The notes beneath the pieces were generated by a model, which saw only the letters and a list, made by a program, of their open reading frames with translations, did no database searches and was not told where the DNA came from. The translations under genes and the position numbers were made by a program. Positions 21,612 to 32,124 of a stretch of 64,000 nt of DNA are shown here, piece after piece. Source of the DNA: Craspedostauros australis (taxonomy: Eukaryota; Bacillariophyta; Bacillariophyceae; Mastogloiales; Achnanthaceae); NCBI GenBank assembly GCA_026770025.1, contig JAMXDE010000048.1, positions 186,001-250,000 on the forward strand, given 5' to 3'. How positions within the stretch are numbered: position 1 is the stretch's first letter; each line of letters opens with the position of its first letter.

Positions 21612-23882
21612 CTACTCTGGGGAGTAGTGCTCTCTGTCTGTGATTTCTGCCTGCTTTGCTGGTTCTCGTGTGATGTTCCTGTTGTTGACGCATTCACGCT
21701 GATGCGGTGTTTTTGTTGTTGTTGTTGACGCATCCAGGCTGATGCGGTGTGCTGCGTTGCGCTGCACGTAGGCGTTCACAGTGTGCCCTGTTGCATCGGC
21801 AGACACAACACTGCCATTCACTCCATCAGGCATTCCTGCTGCAGCTCCGCCTGATACCTCACCCACTTTCAGGCGGAGCACATCATCATGACGTGGGGCA
21901 TCCTCACCGTTGCGGGGGCGCACAGAGCCCGTCAGAGCTGTTATCTCCATCTCGACAGTGGGGATGGAGCTCCCAGTACTGCTGGATTGAGAGGAGCTCC
22001 AGACTGGGTCGGGAACGCCACCACCAGGCAACCCACTGGAGCTGTGGGCAGCCAGGGATGCGTTGGTGTGAGCTTGACGGAGCTGCACCTCAAGCTCAGC
22101 CAACCAGGCCTGCGCATGCTGCTCACGAGCATGAGCTTCGTTGCGCATGGCCTCGAACTGGGCCCGAGCTTCATGCTCAATTCGGGCCTTGGCCTGAGCA
22201 TCCAGCTGGGAGTGCTCTTTTGCCGCATGCAAGAGAGCCTCGCATTCGGCCCGTTCCTTGCGAGCTAGCTCTTGCGCTCGAGCAACTTGAGCCACGGCCT
22301 CATGCTCCATCTGCTGGCGGATCGCAGCAGTCTGCGCAGCATTCTGATTGGTTGCAGGAGGGCTGGCAAACCCGGCACCAGCATTGGGAATTGGAGATCC
22401 GAATGAAGCAGGATGATGGTTGCCACTGGCGCCACCTGGCTGGGCTGGGGAAGGATGGCCAAAGGGGTGGGAGCTGAATCCTTGCGCGGTCGGGATGGCG
22501 GGCGCAGGCATGGTGGGATTGAAGGAGTACACCATCCCATCCAAGCCTTGGACGCCACGACGACCAGCCGTCCCGAACTGCTGCTGATTGAAGCTCTCTT
22601 GGAAAAAGCAGAAAGTCACCAGCGTGGTGGTTCCGAGGTAGTTCTCCACGATCTCGAAGTTGGGTTCCTCGAGGTCCTTGGTCTTGACGTTGCGGAAGAG
22701 GCTGTCAATCTTCCTTGGGAGGCTGAACTGGCAGCTGACAACAAGCACGCCTGCATCGTCGGTGACCTTCCGAGCGAGATCCTGGAAATATTTTTAGCCT
22801 CCGCAAGGCTTGTAGAAAACCCTTTGTCATACCTGTAGACTCCGTAGATGCACTCTGCTGTGAAGTACATCTTTGGTACTTTGTATGTCAGCTTCAATGT
22901 CCACCCTTCATCCTCCGTAGACAGCGCCACAGAATCCGGATCCACCTTTGCGTCCAGGACCACAAACATGTGAATCCCCTCACAGTAGCGCCCAGTTCCG
23001 TTTGCAGCTGTCAAAGGATCGAAAGCACGTTCAGTGAATGATCCGAGCTTGACCATGTCCAGTGCAGGGCTCATGGCGCGATCTGCACTCCGGATTCCCA
23101 TCTTGCCCATGGCATCCACAATGGTCTTGTCGTTGGGTGTGGCATCGCGCTTGGGGGCAGGAGGAGGTGTTGGTTTGCTCACGTCTCGGACAGGGGGTCC
23201 ACGAGGGCCTTGAACTCCACGACGAGGCATAATGAATGGTGGGGTAGCTTGAGAGAGATCGTCGTCAACGAATCCTGGGTCGAGCTCCAAGCTGTCTGAA
23301 GATACAGCAGAACCGAGACGATCAGAATGAACAGAAGGAAGGTAACTTTCGTCGTCGTCCGAAGAAGAACCGCGAGCAAGATCAGCAGCAGGAGGGTGAT
23401 TGGCATCGGTGTTGTTAACAGCGCCTTGTGCTGGTCGGTAGTTGAAGTTGATCTCGCGTTCTTGACGCAACTCTGCGAGGCGTTCTGTGGAATCCAGACC
23501 GCACCTCTTGCGAAAATCAGATCCAAATCCTGTGCACAGCGAAGCAAATCAGAGCTGTGTGAGAAGAGATTTGGTTCACGAACATGTCAGGACAGTCGGC
23601 GATCACAATAATAGTCACACCATGCAACATCACAAAACGGACGCACCTTTTTCCACTCTCGAGGAACTTCAGCAGACGGGCCCAACAATTGAGAAAATTC
23701 TTCTTCGTGTTCTTCTGGCTGTACAGACTGTGCCACTCGACGTGCGACTCCCAGAAGTTCGAGAAGCCTTCCTTGGTTGGTTGGAAGCGAGGAGGATTGG
23801 AGATGAAACCTTTGATGATGTATGCAGCGTGATCTCCTGCGGGTGACCACCTTTGAGCTCGAGCAACTTGGATTTGTGCCAT
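21612..23882 (-). CDS. Homologue of the transposon partner protein, with coiled coil; one frame break
   Basis: Starts at the ATG 23880-23882. Residues 1-75 repeat the partner pattern (W12, W44-E45, H51, N62-F63). An intron of ~127 bp then probably follows (donor near 23656, acceptor CACAG ending 23530), leading to FRKRCGLDSTER. Next come an acidic Ser/Asp region, a Pro-rich part, a beta core with YCEG, VALSTEDEGW and FSLPRK, and an Ala/Glu/Gln coiled coil of ~80 residues. The frame changes once in an A5 run on the minus strand at 22791-22795, within the core, so the copy is either a recent pseudogene or carries a one-base assembly error. It ends at 21612. No transposase lies beside it. Confidence 0.65.
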
Positions 23883-24298
23883 CTTGGAGGTAAGCTGAAT
23901 TGTGGGCTTGTGACGGACACCCCTGCTACAGCAGATACTGCGAGTGCAACGCTGCAAACAACTCGACCAATGCTGGGAGATGGTATCATCGATCGATCAA
24001 CCAGCTGTCTATTCAAATCAAGCACGCAGGTAGGAGCAATGCAGCCAGACTACGGCAAGCATTCAGGCTGTCACATCCGCCATTGCCTGTTTCAATCACC
24101 AGTATTACACAGATGAGGAGGGTCGTGGTGCGTATATGAGGGCATGAGGTCCCATCATCCTGTTTTGTTCGGAATGCAACTTCCTCGTGGGTCGAATTTG
24201 CTCTTTGTGGGAGCTCAGTTGGATTTGGTGAGCATACTCAGGTTCATGTGCTTTGGACGGCTCACTTGGAATGATGTCTTCAAATCTGGATATTGTCC

Positions 24299-24572
24299 CT
24301 CCGACAAGAAATTCTTAGGAACCGACGGTATTCGTTTTTGGGGGGACAAGTACCTGGTTTTCGCCGACAAGTCTCATGTGTGCTTTCCTACGCAACAGCC
24401 AGTAGTAGCTCACGTAGAAATCAAAAGATAGAATTTGTGGTTCGCCATTTCTACTCCGACAATTCTAAAGTTCTAGTCCGACGGTTACTAAACCGTTAAT
24501 TTTCTTGCCTATTTAGTATCTGTCGGATGGAAATCGTGTACTTGTCGGATGCGAATTGCGTACTTGTCGGAC
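24299..24572. repeat. Inverted cluster of CCGACAA / TTGTCGG motifs
   Basis: CCGACAAG occurs at 24301 and 24364, CCGACAAT at 24456 and CCGACGG near 24478. Beyond a small palindrome (CGGTTACTAAACCG, 24482-24495) the orientation flips: TGTCGGATG near 24521, CTTGTCGGATG at 24541 and CTTGTCGGACG at 24563. It lies 0.4-0.7 kb upstream of the gene starting at 23882. Such mirrored clusters resemble subterminal repeats of transposons. Confidence 0.7.
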
Positions 24573-25931
24573 GCCTTTTTGGCTCCTCGATTTGAAATGG
24601 TGTGGAGTGGAGTACTCAACGCTACTTGTCATTGGCTTGTGTCGAAGTTGGTCCCACCGAACAGCATGTTGACCCCGTCGCAGGACAGCTCATCGCAGAG
24701 GTGCGCTTTGGCCGATCGGCCTGTTCTTCGATTTGCGTTGCCACATGCAACGGAAGCAGACACACGAACCAGGGGTGGTGCTTCACAACGACGATTCAAG
24801 CCAAGCACCAACATCTCTTGCTCCTCTCTCCTGTGTCGAATTCAGACGAAGAAGAACACCATCCAACCCTCCCGGAGGCGGCCCCTCGGCGGAGGACACC
24901 ATCAACTGGGGCACCCCGGTCACCACAGAACCATGCTCTTCGGTTTTCGCATCGCCATCATCGCACGGCCAACATCAATAAAAACCACGAACACAACGCG
25001 ATGCTCTGTGTCCAACGATTCAAATGCAGAGGGGTGCGAATCGTTCCATGCCAGTGGCTGCATCTACTGGTGCAAGCCAGCAACCATGGGCACAAGAAGG
25101 CAAATGAATCAGACAGCCCCATCATCGGACACAGATTCTCCCAAGTCAGTTGGCCGATCCTTCATGATTTGGAGAGGCAGGGACAGCCATCACTTCAGCT
25201 CCAACTTCTTCCTTCGATCAAACACCCAACCAATGTTGAATGGCGCCTACGACCTGTCAGGAATCGAGGGTACGACTCTGTCGAAAAGATACCCATGATT
25301 GCCGCAACTCCCAACATTATTTGTCACACCTTTGGATATTATTCGTCACACCATTGAATATTGTCCATTCCACCCACGACACGAATCACACGGGAATGAC
25401 CTCAGTCTTACCAAGCAAACAAGCCTGTCCTCAATGAATCAAGAAAAGGCCACGACATCTAAATCATGTGAAGGAAGATGATGACCGACACATTGATGAT
25501 CACCCCATCTGGAGATCATGGCACGTGTCAGCCACGGACTAGAACAACTCAGAAAGGGCATCAACCATGACATCAATCATGACACCAATCGTAAAGTTTG
25601 GTGTCAGGAGATCAAGAGAGAAGCGCAAGACTGTGGAATCGTACCGCAGGGAATGTAGAATAAGGATATGCACGACGAGGTGCATGGAAAGAATGCCTAC
25701 AGATATGCACGACGATATGCATGACAAAGGATGCCTGCGGATGTGATCTCATGTATGCAAGCGATGATTCATGATGATGAGATGCATGAATGCAACAGTA
25801 TAACACGATGCTGCTGCAGGAGATGCTATATGAGAAACGAAAGGCAAAGGAGCTGAAGAGAATGAGCTCACAGTTCTGAATAGTACGATCTAACAACCAA
25901 TTAGTTCTCACTAACACTAACCCCGGATTTC
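24573..25931. other. Spacer between unit copies; possible ORF remnant
   Basis: From ~24600 to 25360 two plus-strand frames stay open for ~250 codons each and a third partly, which is typical of biased composition. A Pro/Ser-rich stretch (NPPGGGPSAEDTINWGTPV) in the third frame looks the most protein-like. I cannot decide on a gene. 25360-25931 shows only short repeats. Confidence 0.35.
25663..25740. repeat. Two imperfect ~38-bp tandem repeats
   Basis: Units begin ATATGCACGACGA and end ATGCCT(A/G)C, with a few mismatches between them. Confidence 0.6.
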
Positions 25932-26441
25932 CAACAGACTCCTTGTTGTCTGCACGATGTTGCAATACTGTGTCATCATATGCCGTCATTTCTCTGAGTT
26001 GCTCAATGAGATACCTCTATCTCAGTATCAGACCTTTGTCCATTTTTACTTTCTGTTCGTGGTGATCATGTGGGTCGATGCGAGCCTCGGGCATAGACAA
26101 CGGTGTAGCTTGTCATGGCTTACAAGTCATCATTTTTGGGAGTGCCCTGCTGCGCATCATGATCACAATTACAGCATTTTAATCTGCGCTGCATCAGAAT
26201 GCACGAATACCTACTGCCACTATCAAGGTGCTCTCAATCTTACAGGGTGTGCCACATTCTGGTTGCGTTCACCCAACACCCTTGTATGCATTAATTAGTG
26301 AAGGCTGTGCGTTGCGCGCTGGAATTTGCTCGTTTTGTTTTGACATGTTGTTGTTAACGTCTCTGTGATGCACCTTGCCAATTCCTCAGTGTGTAGCTTT
26401 GAATGAGAGTCCTCCATGTATGTGTTGTCACAATCTAGACA

Positions 26442-27206
26442 ATGGAATCAACGGAACGCAAAAAGAAGAAACACTTATCTACAGACCAACAGATTCAGAT
26501 CTTGGTGACACTCTTGCTATTGCAAGTTGACAGCTGTGGCAAGGGCGGGGTGCTCGATCATCTGGCAGCACGCTACAACGTTCATCGCACCACGGTCCAG
26601 AGAATCATGATCAATGTGAGAAAGGCTGTGGCCAGCAACTTCCAATCATCTTGGAGCTTGCTGCCACAGTATCATGCATGTCATGGTGTGCGCAAATGGG
26701 ACAGAGAGGACCTGGAAGAACGTCAATGACACCTTAACGACACTGACGCTGCAACCCTTTGTACAGCTGCTGCTGCCCTTGGTGTGCTGCCAACTACGCT
26801 ACACGAAATGCGAATCGCAACAAAGCACTGCATCAAAAACATATTCGGACTCTTGGAGAAGCACAAGGCCGATCGCCTTCGCTTCTGTATCAATCACATG
26901 GCTGATGATGGGTTGCTCCAGAGCTTGGATGATATTGTCCACTTGAATGAGAAGTGGTTCTTTGTTCACTTAACCTCATGTGAGCGATGGTGCGTTGTGG
27001 GTGAAGACCCTCCGGCCCGATACGGAAACACAGCAACGACTACAATCCAAGAGATGGTCTTTCTTGCACCGGTGCTGAAGTTGCAGCATACAAGGACAAA
27101 GAAAATGATATCGCAATCCACAAGTGGCATGCAGGACCATGATAGGTACAGTAGACAGCAGCACAACAATGTCAGTGGAACATCTGCTTCACATGTGGCT
27201 TACTGA
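26442..27206 (+). pseudogene. Tc1/mariner-type transposase remnant, copy B
   Basis: Nearly identical to the relic at 8369-9133. It has the same in-frame TGA (26727-26729), the same Asn in place of the first catalytic Asp (HLNEKWFF) and the same early end. Sharing these defects means the transposase was dead before the unit was duplicated. Confidence 0.75.
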
Positions 27207-27635
27207 TGAATTGGATGGAGGAAAATGAAGCGTGATGAATTGCAAGAGTATGCGGACAAGTATTGGACCACAGACACGGGCATTGGCGCAGCCACGAGTA
27301 CGAATGTGTGGAGGAGCAGAGGGGAGAGCAAGGGAGCAACAACTAGCAGGCTCTGCATGATGGAGCATGAGGAGACAACGAGGATGGCACGAGCAGGAAG
27401 CAGATGCCAACATGGATACCATCAAAAATTATAGTATGGTGCAGAGTGATGCATTGTCTTTCAGTTGAGTCTGTCAAAGGTAGGAGTGCACGATGAGCAG
27501 CACGCTGTGTGTATTGACACGTCTATGTATTGTAGTCTACTTCGTCATATGAACACGCATAGGAGAATAGTGGAGAACCCGATTCACTATTGAAGATAGA
27601 CTGACTGTGTGGGATGAGTTGGATGCTCTATATGA

Positions 27636-28289
27636 ATGATATCACATCGAATCTGCAGTATCATACCAATGTACTCAGTATATGGCATGCACATCAGAGC
27701 TCGAAGAGAGTTCAGAGCTCGCGCACGTGTCACCCTACGTCATCATGTCCAAGAACGTGACAACCTATCAGGCTTGTTGGGAACGTCATTCCGAGGGGCT
27801 CTTTCTAAAATTGCCGCGGCTCCCACGACACTGAACAGCAGGCAAACGAACTGCGAGGTGGGCAAGGTGCAACAAGCTCGTGCGAACGGAGGACTTGAGC
27901 GCAGTCCGAGCCACCACACTCGGCTGCTCTGCTATGATTCCATTGCATCCACGACCAACTGGGAGGGCCGCAAGATCCGCATCATTCATGTTCCCAATTA
28001 CCAACTCATACTTGCATTCGCAGACATAAAAGGCTCGCGCAGTTGCAGCTGCTCCAGATCCTCCATCTGTCGGGGCTGGGCGAAAGGAGGTTCGTGTGAG
28101 TGGGTGTGCGCGCCAACGGCAATGACGTCTCTCTCGCAGGGGTATAATAGCTCGCCAGAGATCTCGTGTGGCGAAGCTCCTGCCGTCCGAGCGGTTCCAC
28201 AGGATAACACCTTGCAATGCCCAACCAAGAACCAATGCAGGAGCTTGCAGATCATGGGAAAGTTTGTACGTACGTACGCGTACGAGTAG
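27636..28289 (+). CDS. Unidentified 217-codon ORF of the duplicated unit, copy B
   Basis: Same length and frame as 9563-10216. A minus-strand frame of 200 codons overlaps it (27786-28388), so the coding strand, if either, is uncertain. Confidence 0.2.
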   Translation: MISHRICSIIPMYSVYGMHIRARREFRARARVTLRHHVQERDNLSGLLGTSFRGALSKIAAAPTTLNSRQTNCEVGKVQQARANGGLERSPSHHTRLLCYDSIASTTNWEGRKIRIIHVPNYQLILAFADIKGSRSCSCSRSSICRGWAKGGSCEWVCAPTAMTSLSQGYNSSPEISCGEAPAVRAVPQDNTLQCPTKNQCRSLQIMGKFVRTYAYE

Positions 28290-29089
28290 AGCATGACGCA
28301 GCCAGGGCGAAGTGCGTCCGACTGCATAGAGCATACGACTAGTATAGTAGATCGCGGTACTGCGAGTATTCGCAAGACTCTTTGTCACTCGGTCATCTTT
28401 ATCATCGCGAAAAGTAGTTCGCCATTGCTGCCATCGTCATCGGTGTTGTTTTGGTTGTTACTGTTGTTCGTGTCCGGGACGTTGCTGCATTGGATCACTT
28501 TACGGATAAAGTGCTCCACTTTACCGAGGAGAGGCAGAGAGAGCGGAAAGGATGTGACTCCGCGTGACGCACACCGCATCCATTGTTTGTGTCAATGGAT
28601 GTAAATGGTTGGAAGGAACCAGCCTCTTTGGAACGATTGATCAGCCGAGGCGCCAGTCATTGTATCAATCAGTCAATGAAGGAATGGATCGGTCAGTCCA
28701 GTGTGTGGCAACCGTTCGCTTCGTTGCACGACGTCATCGCAGGTTTACTGTACCGGTGCGGCTATGTATGGCATTTATCATCTTTACTGTAGGTCGTATG
28801 GTACAAGGGTCATGTCTATGTCTCTCTCTCTCTCTTTCCAAGTGCCCCTGTCGTCGTGCTGTCGTTACTGCTATGAATGTGTAAGTGTGGCATGGCATGC
28901 TACGGTGTGCGCCGTTGCGGATTATCTCGGTACTCGCACCTGTGGTCCGCAACTGCTGCATCCGTGATGGCAAGTACGTGTTTGGGTATGATACAGTGGA
29001 CGTTGGCAGGCATTGTGTCGCGCTGAGAGCCATGTCAGGGATAGCTCTGCTCTGCCTTGTCCGTGGTTGTCTCTCTCTCTCTCTCTCTC

Positions 29090-29800
29090 TTAGAAGAGGT
29101 CAAAGGTAGGTATGCTGTCGTACACCTGCTCTCTAGTGATGTCCATGATAGAGATGGGAGAGACAGGGTCTTGCTTGAAGAATGGGAACAGCCCCGACTG
29201 ACGCAGAGGAAGGACGGCGCTGCTGCGTCGGAACTTCGAAAGGCAGGCCGGCAGGTCGGTGTTGCTGCTGCCAGCTGGGGTGTCCGGGAGGTCTGGGATG
29301 ACGAGCTTGCTTGCGAGAGGGCGGACGATCACATTCTCCGACTGCTGTCTCCATGAGGGGAAGCTGCTGATGCTCTGTTGGCTGCAGCTCACATCGTCAG
29401 CCCCAGCGTGGTGGACCTTGACTCTCTTCCAGCTCCTCTTGCGTGGTGGTGGTGGAGGCAAGAGCATGGAGCGCTTCGTTGTCATCTTGGTTGTGCTCTG
29501 GCTTTGCTCGTTGATGTGCGCGTTTCTCTGTGTGCTTGTGCGTGCGTCGTGTGCTGGGAGGTTCATCTGTCTTGTGGACAGTGGCATCGTTGGTTTGCCG
29601 ACTGTCGATGTGCTGGTGTTCGTTGACTCCTCCGTTCTTGTGAGTGCAGATGGGATTGCTGCTGTTGCTTTCTCGTTTGAGATGACTCTGTCCTGCGGTT
29701 GATTTCTGGTGTCCGTGTTGCTCTTCTTTGGTTGGATTGCTTGGCTCATCATTGTCATTGTTGCGACGCTTGGTCTTGTTGATGTTGGTGTTGGTGTCAT
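29090..29800 (-). CDS. Unit ORF2, copy B, intact (IPDLxDxP protein)
   Basis: ATG-started frame of 236 codons: Thr/Ser-rich N-terminus, then MLLPPPPPRKRSWKR, then KLVIPDLPDTPAGSS, and a hydrophobic-acidic end (SIPTFDLF). The copy A counterpart has two stops. The PPxKR and IPDLxDxP spacing parallels ORF1, 2-4 kb away on the same strand, so the two may be diverged paralogues or act together. No known domain. Confidence 0.4.
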   Translation of the reverse strand: MTPTPTSTRPSVATMTMMSQAIQPKKSNTDTRNQPQDRVISNEKATAAIPSALTRTEESTNTSTSTVGKPTMPLSTRQMNLPAHDARTSTQRNAHINEQSQSTTKMTTKRSMLLPPPPPRKRSWKRVKVHHAGADDVSCSQQSISSFPSWRQQSENVIVRPLASKLVIPDLPDTPAGSSNTDLPACLSKFRRSSAVLPLRQSGLFPFFKQDPVSPISIMDITREQVYDSIPTFDLF

Positions 29801-31377
29801 GATGATAACTTTGTCCTGTTTGGCTCTTTGGTACTTTGGTGCTTTGGCGTGCTGGCTTTCGGTTTTATGATGTCATACCTGTTGGGTTTCGGTTTGTGAT
29901 CACGTTCTGTGCTCAGGTACAACCACTACCATGTCCTACCAGTACGTATACACAGCGTTTCATTGCCACCACTAAAACAAGCCGTCTCGACAAATTGGCG
30001 TTGGGTTTTTCGTCATCTCTCGTTCTGCCCGGAAAGCGTGGTGACACGTACCATCGTTCGCCGACCAAGGGAGTACCTCTGAGCGTCTTTGCCGTACTAC
30101 TACTGGTTCATGCTCGCTCCTGTCTTTTGCCTCCCACGCTTCTCTCCTTCGATCGCATTCTTCTCGCTGGTTCCACCAGTCATGTCATCGTGGGTGTGTA
30201 TAGTACCATACACGTACGTGTTGCGTCGCCAGTGAAATTCTACACGTTGGCCCAGTACTGACTCTGTGCAGAATCGTGCCTTGCACTCACGCAAGTACAC
30301 ACGAACCTGGCTGTTTCTTGTCCTCGTCTTTCACGAAGGATGCATTCGTCACCCCACGCATTCTTCCGCGCTTATGGGTGGTGTCAAATCGTCGTTGTGG
30401 AAGCAGATTGGCACGTTCGAGCGCAGCGCCTGAAGCTGCTCGCTTGACCATCGAGCGTGCACCAGCGACTCTTTGGAAGCGCAGATGCCAAATTTTGTGA
30501 TCCGCACCCAATGCTGTGACTTACTTAGGCGGACGTTATCCGGACTGGCCTATTGTATGATCGGTGCGACGTCGTCAAATACAGTTACTTACAGAAACAA
30601 CGTGTCGCAGGCATTCCCAGAAAAGGCAGCGCGACAACAAGGAGAAGCTGCACCATCGTTGTTCTTTCACTGACAGCAGCCATCTGGCAGGGCTTTATCG
30701 CACTGTGGGACTGCTTTTTCATTGGTTCTCAATTTCCCAACGGAAGCTCAGTTGGTCCACTGAAAAAAGCAAACAGCTGTTCAGGGCGCACATAGCATTC
30801 ACCAACAAATAGGGATGACGTTCAGACGCGAACCGTTCTCAAGTTCATAGCGAAGCAGCGCGAACATCCAAACTCCGCGCCACAGTCCGCAAATGACGGA
30901 GATTCCAGACGCTTCATTCCACTTTGTCCGTGGTGTGATGAGCCACGGCACAAAGCGAGAATATCAATGGCTGAATTTCAATCCAGAAGAAGAAGAAGAA
31001 TAACAAACAACTACAACACCCGCCAACAACAACGACAACACCAACGACGATGACGTCCATGACAGTGTTCACAAAAATTGTGCACGGTTCGACTTGCATT
31101 TCACAGATCAATGTTCTCTTCGACGTGGATACCGCGCGATACCTGGTATGTACGTGCTCGTACGGTACACTCAAGTACTTAGCAGAAGCTGGAACTATGC
31201 GTGTGTGGATGAGATGAACTGCGGCCCAAGCTGGGTTTTGCGACCTCACGTCATCATACTGCGACAATGGAAGAGACTGCGGCCTTGATGATGACGCGGC
31301 AGGCGCACTGATGCCGTCACGTTTGTGGCGATGATGCGAAGATGCAAGGATCGCACAAGAGTTGATGCACCGCGATC

Positions 31378-31785
31378 ATGGGCAACGAACAAGTATCCTG
31401 GATACGGTTGTTGCGCTTCATAGTCCTGTCTCCTGCCGACCAGCTCCTCGACCTCTGCCACCACTATCGGCAATTGTATCTGTATCAGTACGCAAAGAGA
31501 CTATGGACCATACTGCGAGTGAAGAGCATACTTGGATCGAATGCATTGGCATGGTGCGATCCTGAAGATCGCAGAAAATGCCGCCTGGCCCCAGGAAGCG
31601 GAGGAAGAGAACTTGTACTGCCACTGCCCCGCAGGAATCACGAGAAGTCACACTTTCCAACAAAGCGAAATGAAAGACTGATCTTGAAATACGATCTGAT
31701 CGATGAGAGCAGACCAGCATCCGCAGACTATCTCTGCGGCAACGCATCAAGCTTCAAGTGGTTGTTGGTCATCAGTCATTGGTAA
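31378..31785 (+). CDS. Unidentified ORF of the duplicated unit, copy B
   Basis: 135 codons, similar to 19318-19809 until the copies fall out of frame. No recognisable family. Confidence 0.2.
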   Translation: MGNEQVSWIRLLRFIVLSPADQLLDLCHHYRQLYLYQYAKRLWTILRVKSILGSNALAWCDPEDRRKCRLAPGSGGRELVLPLPRRNHEKSHFPTKRNERLILKYDLIDESRPASADYLCGNASSFKWLLVISHW

Positions 31786-32124
31786 TGTGAGTTGGGTCAA
31801 AGAGAGCGCTCTGGAGCACCAGCATACTATGTATCCAAGCACGCACACTATCAAATAATAGCTCGTAGCTATGACTGTAGTATACTAGTATGCTTCCGCG
31901 CTCACTCCCAATGTTTCTTCTCTGCTCGTATTATATGATGGGCAGGCGGGAGGAAAGTTCGCTCCTCGTTTGCTATGTATCATGGAATGAACTCCAGTCA
32001 GTGTGATATTCTATGATGCAGTGATCAAGTAATGCCAGTACTATGTACAGTAGGTACATCTCTCATGAATAGTATTGCATGCTATACTCAAGTATTACCA
32101 TTGATGCGGAGTGGTGTGGAGATG

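Noticed and set aside
24549-25357. Two ~250-codon plus-strand frames
   Set aside because: Overlapping frames are open together, which reflects composition; no domain or splice support.
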